Below, one piece after another: positions 33,012-41,343 of a DNA stretch of 64,000 nucleotides (the stretch's first letter is position 1; every line of letters begins with the position of its first letter). The translations under genes were made by a program, and so were the position numbers. This stretch comes from Nocardia transvalensis. Its GTDB lineage: Bacteria > Actinomycetota > Actinomycetes > Mycobacteriales > Mycobacteriaceae. The DNA lies in assembly GCF_015477765.1 (NCBI RefSeq), contig NZ_JADLQQ010000007.1, positions 310,001-374,000 of the forward strand, written 5' to 3'. Below the pieces are notes generated by a model. The model ran no database searches. It was given only the letters and a program-made list of their open reading frames with translations, and had not been told where the DNA came from.

Positions 33012-33245
33012 CCAGCTCATAGCTGAGGCAGTGTGATGCTCGTCTATGACGGTCGCCTTCTCTGCCTCAAAAATCCGCTCTAGCACCGATTTTGTGTCGC
33101 TATCTGAACGGATTCCGGCGTCCCTCCGAGTTGTGGCCGGGTGTTTGCGGCCAGATCATTTAGTGGTCAAGTGCCGCGCGCTTGAAGCAACAGCCACGGC
33201 AGTCGGAAGCGATCACCGAGATCGGCTATGCGAGTGGAGGTGGGC

Positions 33246-33479
33246 ATGGGAGTCGAGGCGGCATGGAGCAGGGTGGTTTCGCCCCGGCCGACCGAGATCG
33301 ACCTGCAGGTATGCATCCGCACGCACGGGCTGGTTCTCACCTTCCGGGCCTGTGCGTCGGCGGCGCACCATTTCGCCCGCTACTGGACCGACCAGCATTG
33401 GCCCGAGCGCGCGACCGTGTCGGTGCTGCGCTCGGAGTGCCCTCGGCTGCCGTGCGAACGACTGTGGCTCGTGCCGTGA
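33246..33479 (+). CDS. Small protein of unknown function
   Basis: 77 residues, predicted from the ATG at 33246, which has an excellent GGAGGTGG ribosome binding site. The sequence (TEIDLQVCIRTHGLVLTFRACASAAHHFARYWTDQHWPE, then CPRLPCERLWLVP) has three to four Cys, no signal peptide and no membrane helix. I do not recognise it. It ends 27 bases before the antigen-85-like gene, so the two may be cotranscribed. The 234 bases upstream (33012-33245) include an AT-richer stretch (33060-33110) that may hold the promoter; I see no gene there. Confidence 0.6.
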   Translation: MGVEAAWSRVVSPRPTEIDLQVCIRTHGLVLTFRACASAAHHFARYWTDQHWPERATVSVLRSECPRLPCERLWLVP

Positions 33480-33506
33480 CACCCCCGCGAGGCCGAAGGA
33501 GGAGCG

Positions 33507-34547
33507 TTGACCCTGTCGAAGTCCCGAACGTCCTTGGCGGTGGCGATCGCGGCGGCCATGGGAATGGCCCTGACGCGGGCCGCCGGAGCGGCTGTGGCCG
33601 ATCCCGTGCCGGTGCAGCCCGGCGGCAGTTCCGCCGACGGATCCCGGATCGCCGCCGTGGACCCCGTCGATGACCGGTCGCTGGTGCTGCGGGTGTACTC
33701 GGCGGCGATGGACCGGGACGTCGAGGTCCATGTGCAGCGGCCCGCCGACCCCTCGCAGCCGCGTCCGACGCTGTATCTGCTCAACGGGGCGGGCGGCGGG
33801 GAAGACGCCGCCACCTGGGAGAAGCAGACCGACGTGCTGTCGTTTCTCGCCACCAAGGACGTCAATGTCGTGGAGCCGGTCGACGGCAAGTCCAGCTACT
33901 ACACCGATTGGCGTGCACCCGATCCCACGCTCGGGGTGAACAAGTGGCGGACGTTCCTGACCGAGGAACTGCCACCGCTGATCGACCCAGCCCTCGGGAC
34001 CGATCGGGCCAATGCCCTTGTGGGCATGTCGATGTCGGGCACGTCGGCGCTGCAACTGGCCATCGCGGCGCCGGGGTTCTACCGATCCGTGGCGGCACTG
34101 AGCGGGTGCGCCCAGATCAGCGATCCGATCGGCCACGACTTCGTCGCCACGGTGGTGGCGGCCGGCGGCGGGGACGCGAGGAATATGTATGGACCGCCGG
34201 ACGATCCGATGTGGGCGGCCAACGATCCGTACGTGCACGCCGATCAGCTGCGGGGGGAGAATCTGTTCATTTCCAGTGGGAGCGGGCTACCGGGCCAGTT
34301 CGACACGCTCGACGGCCCGCGCGCGCTGCCGGGGATCAACGGGCTGGTCGATCAGGTCGCCGTCGGCGGCGCGATCGAGGCCGCGACCAACTACTGCACC
34401 CGCAATCTGCAGGCCGAGCTGGATCGGCTCGGCATCCCGGCCACCTACGATCTCACGCCGACCGGCACCCATTCGTGGGGCTACTGGGAGACCGAATTGA
34501 AGAAGTCCTGGGCGGTCCTGGCGGCGGGACTGGGGTTGCCGTCCTGA
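33507..34547 (+). CDS. Secreted antigen-85-family mycolyltransferase/esterase
   Basis: 346 residues from a TTG start with a strong GAAGGAGGAG site. A signal peptide (TSLAVAIAAAMGMALTRAAGAAVA) precedes an alpha/beta-hydrolase domain of the esterase D/antigen 85 type: PTLYLLNGAGGGEDAATWEKQTD, KWRTFLTEELPPLID, ALVGMSMSGTSALQLAI with nucleophile Ser, LSGCAQISDP, and GTHSWGYWETELKKSW with the catalytic His. These enzymes move mycolic acids onto trehalose or arabinogalactan in mycolata, so the gene supports a mycolate-producing host. Lacks the C-terminal extensions seen in some corynebacterial members. Confidence 0.92.
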   Translation: MTLSKSRTSLAVAIAAAMGMALTRAAGAAVADPVPVQPGGSSADGSRIAAVDPVDDRSLVLRVYSAAMDRDVEVHVQRPADPSQPRPTLYLLNGAGGGEDAATWEKQTDVLSFLATKDVNVVEPVDGKSSYYTDWRAPDPTLGVNKWRTFLTEELPPLIDPALGTDRANALVGMSMSGTSALQLAIAAPGFYRSVAALSGCAQISDPIGHDFVATVVAAGGGDARNMYGPPDDPMWAANDPYVHADQLRGENLFISSGSGLPGQFDTLDGPRALPGINGLVDQVAVGGAIEAATNYCTRNLQAELDRLGIPATYDLTPTGTHSWGYWETELKKSWAVLAAGLGLPS

Positions 34548-34652
34548 GCGGACGCCGATTTCGACCCGGCCCGAGCGCGCGCGGCGCGGAGATGGCAAGA
34601 TCGTACGGGCGGGTCTCGGGATCGAACGTCGGTAATCGATTGGACTGCAACG

Positions 34653-35906
34653 TTGTTCACCACACCACAGCCACCGGCCGCCGACCGGCCGGCAGTCGCC
34701 CACGGTTCGCCCGTCACCTTCGACGGGCCCCGAATCCCGCTGTATACACCGGAATTCGCCGCCGACCCGCATGGGGCGTATCGCGAGATGCGCAGTCGTT
34801 TCGGGTCGCTGGTCCCGGTGGATCTGGCGCCCGACACTCCGGCCACGCTCGTGGTCGGCTATCGCACGGCGGTGCGAATTTTGCACGATCCGGACCACTT
34901 TCCCGCCGACCCGCGCGCCTGGCAGCGCGGCGTGCCGCCGGACTGTCCGGTACTGCCGATGATGGGGTGGCGCCCGACGCTGATGGCCAACGCCGGTGAG
35001 GTGCACGCCCGCTATCGGCAGGCGGTCGTCGACTCGGTCGGCGAGGTCGATCTGCACGCCCTGCACAGCACCGTCGAACGGCTCGCGGTCCCGATGATCA
35101 ACGCCTTCTGCGAAACCGGTACGGCGGATCTGGTGCGTCAGTACGCGCTGCCGCTGGCCTTCGCGGTGATCAATGCGGTGCTGGGTGTGCCCGCCGAGAT
35201 CAGCCGGCGCCTCGCGGCCGGGATGGCCGCCATGGTGGAGGCCGTCGACGGCGACAAGGGCAATGCCATGGTCGCGGCGGCGATGAACGAACTGCTGGCG
35301 GTGAAATACGCCGAACCCGGCGACGATGTGACCACCCGGCTGCTGCACCACCCGGTCCGGCTCGAGGATATCGAGGTGCTCGGGCAGGTGCGGGTGCTCT
35401 ACGGCGCGGGAATCGAGGTGGAGCAGAATCTGATCACCAACACGCTGCGGCTGATGCTGACCGACGACCGGTTCCGCGGCGACATCCTCGGCGGCAGCCT
35501 GTCCACCCGCGACGCCCTGGACGAGGTGCTGTTCACCGACCCGCCGATGGCCAACTTCTGCGCCAGCTATCCCCGCCAGCCCATCCTGATCGATGACGTC
35601 TGGCTCCCCGCCCATCAGCCGGTGCTGATCAGCATGACCGCCTGCAACAACGATCCGGAGATCAGCGGCAGCGAGCACACCGGCAACCGCGCCCACCTGG
35701 CCTGGGCCGCCGGCCCGCACGCCTGCCCCGCCAGATCCATGGCCTACCTGATCGCCCAGGACGCGATCGACCAACTGCTCGACGCCTTGCCGGAACTACG
35801 CCTCGCGGTCCCCCCGGAAAAGTTGGTGTGGCGCCCCGGCCCGTTCCACCGCGCCCTGGCCGCCCTGCCGGTGGAGTTCCCGAAATCACCGCCGATCCTG
35901 CCCTGA
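34653..35906 (+). CDS. Cytochrome P450 lacking the ExxR motif (CYP157-like)
   Basis: 417 residues from a TTG start; no ATG or GTG suits better. The haem loop is intact: HLAWAAGPHACPARSMA with the Cys thiolate ligand. The K-helix, normally ExxR, reads DEVLFTDPPMANFCASYPRQP, with Phe in place of Arg. The I-helix, normally AGxET, reads YGAGIEVEQN without Thr. CYP157 enzymes of Streptomyces also lack ExxR and have the same DPP-AN(Y/F)C-SYPRQP and PAHQPV blocks. Those sit in conservons with roadblock and GTPase genes, none of which is present here. Substrate unknown; needs redox partners not encoded nearby. Confidence 0.9.
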   Translation: MFTTPQPPAADRPAVAHGSPVTFDGPRIPLYTPEFAADPHGAYREMRSRFGSLVPVDLAPDTPATLVVGYRTAVRILHDPDHFPADPRAWQRGVPPDCPVLPMMGWRPTLMANAGEVHARYRQAVVDSVGEVDLHALHSTVERLAVPMINAFCETGTADLVRQYALPLAFAVINAVLGVPAEISRRLAAGMAAMVEAVDGDKGNAMVAAAMNELLAVKYAEPGDDVTTRLLHHPVRLEDIEVLGQVRVLYGAGIEVEQNLITNTLRLMLTDDRFRGDILGGSLSTRDALDEVLFTDPPMANFCASYPRQPILIDDVWLPAHQPVLISMTACNNDPEISGSEHTGNRAHLAWAAGPHACPARSMAYLIAQDAIDQLLDALPELRLAVPPEKLVWRPGPFHRALAALPVEFPKSPPILP

Positions 35907-35922
35907 GCGCTGGCGCGCTCAG
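35903..35922 (+). terminator. Hairpin overlapping the P450 stop codon
   Basis: CTGAGCGC-TGGC-GCGCTCAG, a perfect 8-bp stem with a 4-base loop whose left arm includes part of the P450 stop codon. A likely terminator. Confidence 0.6.
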
Positions 35923-35942
35923 AGCAGGAATGGGAGGGTGCT

Positions 35943-36010
35943 GCGTCCGCGCAGGGATGACAGGCGTGTTGCGTCCGCGCAGGGACGACAGGCGTGTTGC
36001 GTCCGCAGGA
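35943..36010. repeat. Short tandem array of 28-bp units
   Basis: Two full units (35943-35970 and 35971-35998) share GCGTCCGCGCAGGGA-GACAGG and differ at one base; a third partial unit starts at 35999, and a degenerate one may precede (35915-35942). The core CGCGCAGGGATGACAGG is similar to those of the arrays at 12.9 and 25.7 kb. It lies between the convergent P450 and TVP38 genes. Confidence 0.85.
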
Positions 36011-36090
36011 ATTAGAGGGGGTGCCGCGTGCGCCGGGGTGGGGTCGCGGTCGTCGTGCCGGCGTGCTTTGGGCCGAGATCTCGGGCGGGA

Positions 36091-36780
36091 TCAGGCGTCG
36101 ACGGGTTCGGGGGTGGGGGTTTCGGTGGGGTCGGTGAATTGGGCGGCGTTCCAGCGGGCGTCGACGATCAGGCCGATGATGCCGAGGGTGATGCAGGTGC
36201 CGGAGAGGGCCAGGAGGGCGGGGTCGGTGCGGCCGGTGAGGGCGTCGCCGAGGACCACCATGCCGATGGTGCCGGGGACGATGCCGACCAGGGTGGCCAG
36301 GAGATACGGCAGTAGGCGCACCGAGGACAGGCCCGCGCAGTAGTTGATGATGGAGAACGGGACCGGCGCGATCAATCGCAGCGAGCCCACCGCCAGCCAG
36401 CCGCGTTTGGCCAGCCGCCGATCGACCGCGCGTATCGCGGGATGGCTCAGCCGGGCCGCGACCTGCTCTCGGCCCAGGGCCCGCACCAGCAGCAGTGCGA
36501 GCACCGCACTGACCGTCGTCGCCGCCACGGCCACCGTGATCCCGAGCAGCGGACCGAACAGCAGGCCCGCGGTCAGGGTGAACACCGTGCGCGGGAACGG
36601 CGTCACCGTGACGATCGCGTGCACGAGGAAGAACACCACCGGAAACAGCGGACCCACCGACTGTGCCCAATCCCGGATCTGCTGCGGGGCCGGGTGCGGT
36701 GCCAGCAAGGTGACCACGACCAGAGCACCGCCCAGCAGGATCAGCGCCAGGATGCGCGGGTCGCGAATTCTCCTCAGCAC
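36091..36780 (-). CDS. TVP38/TMEM64 (DedA-like) membrane protein
   Basis: 229 residues from GTG 36780; longer frames upstream lack membrane or coding character. Helices: ILALILLGGALVVVTLLA, VGPLFPVVFFLVHAIVTVTPFPRTVFTLTAGLLFGPLLGITVAVAATTVSAVLALLLVRAL, LIAPVPFSIINYCAG and LLPYLLATLVGIVPGTIGMVVLGD, which together form the SNARE-associated/DedA superfamily core with conserved FP, G-LFG and PG residues. Such proteins are now linked to lipid (undecaprenyl-phosphate or phospholipid) scrambling. No operon partner. The C-terminal tail TEPTPTPEPVDA-like is disordered. Confidence 0.85.
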   Translation of the reverse strand: MLRRIRDPRILALILLGGALVVVTLLAPHPAPQQIRDWAQSVGPLFPVVFFLVHAIVTVTPFPRTVFTLTAGLLFGPLLGITVAVAATTVSAVLALLLVRALGREQVAARLSHPAIRAVDRRLAKRGWLAVGSLRLIAPVPFSIINYCAGLSSVRLLPYLLATLVGIVPGTIGMVVLGDALTGRTDPALLALSGTCITLGIIGLIVDARWNAAQFTDPTETPTPEPVDA

Positions 36781-37209
36781 AGCAGTCAGGCTACCTGTGC
36801 GAATTCCGCCTCCAGGGAACGGAGGTCCGAACAGCGATCGAACTTTGTTGCGGGGACCCGGCGTTCGAGGCGCGGCCGTCCGGTGAGATGCTGTCCGGGC
36901 CGGACGGCTGTGACGTGTCACACAACCGTGCCTGCCCCGATTTGCCCAGTGATCGGGAAACCATATGCATGCGGAGGGCACCGCGGCGGGTATCACTGAG
37001 GCAGAGGTCGGCGAGACGCGTTGTAGCATCAGAGGAAACAGAAGAATGCTCGTTAACTTACGTGGCTACTGACCTGCTCGAACGGCCGCCACGGCGCGCT
37101 GCGAACCATACACACAGCGGGCTGCGAAGTCGGTGCGAAGGGTTGGGCGGACACGCCGGCATCCGGTACAGCTGAAGGTATCGGATCGAGTGGAAGAGGA
37201 ACAGCAGCG
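36781..37209. promoter_or_regulatory. Intergenic region before mutA with hairpin and palindrome
   Basis: About 430 bases without a credible gene. GCCGTCCGG (36875-36883) is a perfect inverted repeat of CCGGACGGC (36900-36908). Immediately next comes TGTGAC-GT-GTCACA (36909-36922), a 6-bp-arm palindrome of the CRP or TetR type. An AT-richer stretch at about 37015-37065 may contain the mutA promoter. The mutA ribosome binding site is the GAAGAGGAA at 37192-37200. Either the mutA operon or the divergent TVP38 gene could be regulated here. Confidence 0.5.
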
Positions 37210-39069
37210 ATGCCGATTGCTTCGGATCCGGGCGCCGATCCGGTGCCCGGATATGCCGCATGGCGCAAGGGTGTGGCCGGGGTGCTGGCCAAGTCCCGCA
37301 AGGTGGAGGTGGCCGAGCTCGGTGACGAGCCGGAGCAGCTGCTCGCGGTCTCGACCTACGACGGCCTGACCGTCGCCCCCCTCTACACGCGCCGTGACGA
37401 GCTGCCCGAGCCACCGCTGCCCGGACACTTCCCGTTCGTGCGCGGCAACGACGCCACCCGCGATGTGCACCGCGGCTGGTTCGTCAGCGCCCGGTTCGGT
37501 GGCCGCGACGCGGCCGAGGTGAACCGGGAGATCATGGCCGGACTGGAGAACGGGGTCAGCGCGCTCTGGCTGGCCGTGGGCGACCACGGCGTGCCGGTGG
37601 CGGAGCTGGGCACCGCATTGCGCGGCCTGCTGTTCGATCTGGCGCCCTTGACGCTCGACGCGGGTCCCGACGCCGGTGCCGCAGCGGCACAGCTGTTCTC
37701 GATCCTCGACGGATACCAGGCGGACCAGCGCGGCGAGATCCGGATCGGCCTGGGTGCCGCACCGCTGACCAGCCGCTTCGACGGAACCGTCGATATCGAT
37801 CTCGACGAGACCGTGACATTGGTCCGCCACGCGGTCGAACGCCCGGAGTCGGTGCGCGCGATTGTCGTGTGCGGCACCGTCTTTCACGACGCCGGTGCCT
37901 CCGACGCGCAGGAGCTCGGTGCGGCGATCGCGGCGGGCCTGGAGTACCTGCGGGTGCTCACCGAGGCCGGTATCGACGCGCCGACCGCGCTGAGCCAGCT
38001 GAGCTTCCGCTTCGCCGCCACCGACGACCAGTTCGAGACCATCGCGAAATTCCGTGCGGCGCGGCGGTTGTGGGCGCGGATCGCGCACGAGCTGGGGGCG
38101 CCCGACCGCGGCAACGCGCCACAGCATGCGGTCACCTCCGAGGCCATGGTGACCCAGCGCGATCCGTGGGTGAATATGCTGCGCACCACCCTGGCCGCCT
38201 TCGGCGCGGGAGTGGGCGGCGCGGATCTGGTGACCGTGCAGCCCTTCGATTCGGCGCTGCCGCCGGGCGAACTCGGTGTGTCGCAGGCGTTCTCGAACCG
38301 CATGGCCCGCAACACCCAGCTGCTGCTGCTCGAGGAATCGCATCTGGGATTCGTGCAGGACCCGGGCGCGGGCTCGTGGTATATCGAGAGCCTGACCGAT
38401 GCGCTGGCGGGCAAGGCGTGGGAGTTCATGCAGGAGATCGAGCGCGCCGGGGGTTACCGGGCGGCGCTGGATTCGGGGCTGCTGCGCGACCGCATCGCGG
38501 AGACGCGGGCGCGCCGGGAATCCGATGTGGCGCACCGCAAGACGGCGGTGACCGGCGTGAACGAATTCCCGAATCTGGCCGAGGAGCCGCTGTCGGAGGC
38601 GGCGCGAGTGCCGAGCTCGATCGCCCGCTACGGCTCGGCCTTCGAGCAACTGCGTAACCGTTCCGATGCGTATCTGGCGGCGCACGGATCGCGCCCGTAT
38701 GCGCTGCTGGTGCCGCTGGGCCCGGTCGCCGAACACAATGTGCGGGTCACCTTCGCCGCCAACCTGCTCGCCTCCGGCGGTATCCAGACGACCAATCCCG
38801 GTGTGCTGGAGATCGGCGCGATCGCCGATGCGGTCACCGCATCCGGCGCCTCGATGGCGGTGCTGTGCGGCTCGGACGCCCGCTACGGCGCCGAAGCCGG
38901 TGCGGCGGTGGAACAGTTGCGCGCCGCCGGAGTGGCGACGGTGCTGCTGGCCGGGCCGGAGAAGGCCGTCGCCGAGTTGGCGGGCACGCAGCGGCCCGAC
39001 GGATTCCTCACGGCCCGGATGGATGCGGTGGCGGCGCTGTCCGGCCTGCTCGAGAAGCTGGGAGCATAG
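37210..39069 (+). CDS. mutA: Methylmalonyl-CoA mutase small (beta) subunit
   Basis: 619 residues, the normal size for the non-catalytic subunit of actinobacterial methylmalonyl-CoA mutase. It shares the TIM-barrel and Rossmann-like layout of MutB (for example FVRGNDATRDVHRGWFVSARF, LSQLSFRFAATDDQFETIAKFRAARRLWARI, ARNTQLLLLEESHLGFVQDPGAGSWYIESLTD). The C-terminal domain lacks the DxHxxG cobalamin-binding motif, as expected for this subunit. The heterodimer interconverts (R)-methylmalonyl-CoA and succinyl-CoA and links propionate, odd-chain fat and cholesterol catabolism to the TCA cycle and methyl-branched lipid synthesis. Stop and mutB start are directly adjacent. Confidence 0.97.
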   Translation: MPIASDPGADPVPGYAAWRKGVAGVLAKSRKVEVAELGDEPEQLLAVSTYDGLTVAPLYTRRDELPEPPLPGHFPFVRGNDATRDVHRGWFVSARFGGRDAAEVNREIMAGLENGVSALWLAVGDHGVPVAELGTALRGLLFDLAPLTLDAGPDAGAAAAQLFSILDGYQADQRGEIRIGLGAAPLTSRFDGTVDIDLDETVTLVRHAVERPESVRAIVVCGTVFHDAGASDAQELGAAIAAGLEYLRVLTEAGIDAPTALSQLSFRFAATDDQFETIAKFRAARRLWARIAHELGAPDRGNAPQHAVTSEAMVTQRDPWVNMLRTTLAAFGAGVGGADLVTVQPFDSALPPGELGVSQAFSNRMARNTQLLLLEESHLGFVQDPGAGSWYIESLTDALAGKAWEFMQEIERAGGYRAALDSGLLRDRIAETRARRESDVAHRKTAVTGVNEFPNLAEEPLSEAARVPSSIARYGSAFEQLRNRSDAYLAAHGSRPYALLVPLGPVAEHNVRVTFAANLLASGGIQTTNPGVLEIGAIADAVTASGASMAVLCGSDARYGAEAGAAVEQLRAAGVATVLLAGPEKAVAELAGTQRPDGFLTARMDAVAALSGLLEKLGA

Positions 39070-41343
39070 ATGACGACACGCGAATTCAAGCATGTGATCG
39101 GCAGTTTCGCCGACGTGCCGCTGGGTGCGCCGAAAGCCGCGCCGGCCGATGCCGAACAAGTCGAGGCGTTCGTGCGGGCGGCCGCGGCCGCCAATCACTA
39201 TGCGCCCGAACAGCTGATGTGGTCCACGCCCGAAGGCATCGACGTGCGACCGGTATTCACCAAGGCCGACCGGGATCGCATTGTCGCCGAAGGCTATCCG
39301 CTGGATTCGCTGCCGGGTCTGGCTCCGTTCGTGCGCGGCCCGTACCCGACGATGTATGTGAACCAGCCGTGGACGATCCGCCAGTACGCGGGCTTCTCCA
39401 CCGCCGCCGATTCCAACGCCTTCTACCGGCGCAACCTGGCGGCCGGACAGAAGGGTCTGTCGGTGGCCTTCGACCTGGCCACCCACCGCGGATACGACTC
39501 CGACCACCCCCGCGTCACCGGTGACGTCGGCATGGCCGGGGTGGCCATCGATTCGATTCTGGACATGCGGGAGCTGTTCGATCACATTCCGCTGGACCAG
39601 GTCTCGGTGTCGATGACCATGAACGGCGCGGTGCTGCCGATTCTCGCGCTGTATGTGGTGGCCGCCGAGGAGCAGGGCGTCAAGCCCGAACAGCTGGCCG
39701 GAACCATTCAGAACGACATTCTGAAGGAGTTCATGGTCCGCAACACCTACATCTATCCGCCCAAGCCCTCCATGCGGATCATCTCCGACATCTTCGCCTA
39801 CACCAGCGCGAAGATGCCGAAGTTCAACTCGATCTCGATCTCCGGTTACCACATCCAAGAGGCCGGGGCGACAGCGGATCTGGAGCTGGCCTACACCCTC
39901 GCCGACGGTGTCGAATACATTCGCGCGGGTCTCGACGCGGGCATGGAGATCGACCAGTTCGCGCCGCGGCTGTCGTTCTTCTGGGCGATCGGCATGAACT
40001 TCTTCATGGAGGTCGCCAAACTCCGTGCGGGACGGCTGCTCTGGAGCGAGCTGGTGTCGAAGTTCGAGCCGAAGAGCCCGAAATCGCTGTCGCTGCGCAC
40101 CCATTCGCAGACCTCGGGTTGGTCGCTGACCGCACAGGACGTCTTCAACAATGTCGCGCGCACCTGTGTGGAGGCGATGGCCGCGACCCAGGGCCACACT
40201 CAGTCCCTGCACACCAACGCCCTCGACGAGGCCCTGGCCCTGCCGACGGACTTCTCCGCCCGCATCGCCCGCAACACTCAGCTGCTGATTCAGCAGGAGT
40301 CCAACACGACTCGGCCGATCGACCCGTGGGGCGGCTCGTACTATGTGGAATGGCTGACCCATCAACTGGCCCAGCGGGCCCGCGCCCACATCGCCGAGGT
40401 GGAGGCGCACGGCGGTATGGCGCAGGCGATTTCGGAGGGCATTCCGAAGCTGCGCATCGAGGAGGCCGCCGCCCGCACCCAGGCCCGCATCGACACCGGG
40501 CAGCAGCCGGTGATCGGGGTGAACAAGTACCAGGTCGAGGAGGATCATCAGATCGAGGTCCTCAAGGTCGAGAACTCGCGCGTGCGTGCCGAACAGGCCG
40601 AGAAGCTGCGCCGATTGCGCGCCGACCGCGACAGCGCCGAGGTCGAGCGGGCGCTGGCCGAATTGTCCAGGGCCGCGGCCTCGTCCGAGGGCGGGATGTC
40701 CAACAACCTGCTCGCCCTGGCCATCGATGCCGCGCGGGCGAAGGCGACCGTCGGTGAGATCTCCGATGCCCTGGAGAAGGTGTACGGACGCCACCAGGCC
40801 GAGATTCGCACGCTGTCCGGTGTCTACCGCGAGGAGGCCGGGAAGGTGACCAATATCAGCAGGGCCATCGAACTGGTGGAGGAGTTCGCCGAGGCCGAGG
40901 GTCGCCGACCCCGCATCCTCGTGGCCAAGATGGGCCAGGACGGCCACGACCGCGGGCAGAAGGTGATCGCCACCGCCTTCGCCGACCTCGGTTTCGACGT
41001 CGACGTGGGCCCGCTGTTCCAGACCCCGGAGGAGGTGGCGCAGCAGGCGGCCGACAACGACGTGCACGTGGTGGGCGTGTCGTCGCTGGCGGCGGGCCAC
41101 CTCACGCTGGTGCCGGCCTTGCGGCAGGCACTGGCCGAGGTCGGGCGGCCCGACATCATGGTCATTGTCGGCGGCGTCATCCCGCCCGGTGACTTCGACG
41201 AGCTGTACCGCGCGGGCGCCGCGGCGATCTTCCCGCCCGGCACCGTGATTGCCGATGCGGCGATAGACCTGCTGAAGAAACTGGCGGCCGAACTCGGCCA
41301 CGAGATCGGCAGCGACGCAGCACAATCCACCTCAGCCGAATGA
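39070..41343 (+). CDS. mutB: Methylmalonyl-CoA mutase large (alpha) subunit
   Basis: 757 residues. Substrate-binding TIM barrel: FVRGPYPTMYVNQPWTIRQYAGFSTAADSNAFYRRNLAAGQKGLSVAFDLATHRGYDSDHPRVTGDVGMAGVAIDS. Catalytic-face residues lie in SVSMTMNGAVLPILALY and RTHSQTSGWSLT. The C-terminal cobalamin domain has KMGQDGHDRGQKVIATAF with the DxHxxG lower-ligand His near residue 624, and the GG of IVGGVIPPGDF. It uses adenosylcobalamin for the radical carbon-skeleton rearrangement. The stop overlaps the meaB start by 4 bases (ATGA), so mutA-mutB-meaB is a coupled operon. Confidence 0.98.
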   Translation: MTTREFKHVIGSFADVPLGAPKAAPADAEQVEAFVRAAAAANHYAPEQLMWSTPEGIDVRPVFTKADRDRIVAEGYPLDSLPGLAPFVRGPYPTMYVNQPWTIRQYAGFSTAADSNAFYRRNLAAGQKGLSVAFDLATHRGYDSDHPRVTGDVGMAGVAIDSILDMRELFDHIPLDQVSVSMTMNGAVLPILALYVVAAEEQGVKPEQLAGTIQNDILKEFMVRNTYIYPPKPSMRIISDIFAYTSAKMPKFNSISISGYHIQEAGATADLELAYTLADGVEYIRAGLDAGMEIDQFAPRLSFFWAIGMNFFMEVAKLRAGRLLWSELVSKFEPKSPKSLSLRTHSQTSGWSLTAQDVFNNVARTCVEAMAATQGHTQSLHTNALDEALALPTDFSARIARNTQLLIQQESNTTRPIDPWGGSYYVEWLTHQLAQRARAHIAEVEAHGGMAQAISEGIPKLRIEEAAARTQARIDTGQQPVIGVNKYQVEEDHQIEVLKVENSRVRAEQAEKLRRLRADRDSAEVERALAELSRAAASSEGGMSNNLLALAIDAARAKATVGEISDALEKVYGRHQAEIRTLSGVYREEAGKVTNISRAIELVEEFAEAEGRRPRILVAKMGQDGHDRGQKVIATAFADLGFDVDVGPLFQTPEEVAQQAADNDVHVVGVSSLAAGHLTLVPALRQALAEVGRPDIMVIVGGVIPPGDFDELYRAGAAAIFPPGTVIADAAIDLLKKLAAELGHEIGSDAAQSTSAE

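Noticed and set aside
33046..33510. A 154-residue frame overlapping the small 77-residue gene
   Set aside because: No ribosome binding site and Arg/Cys-rich out-of-frame composition; the alternative frame at 33246 has a strong site and better composition.
36888..37175. A 95-residue frame upstream of mutA
   Set aside because: Arg/Ser-rich product without motifs, no ribosome binding site, overlaps the hairpin and palindrome.
37066..41325. A 1419-residue open frame antisense to mutA and mutB
   Set aside because: It mirrors two well-conserved genes; long antisense frames are a by-product of the very high third-position GC. Its protein is rich in His, Arg, Gly and Gln without domains.
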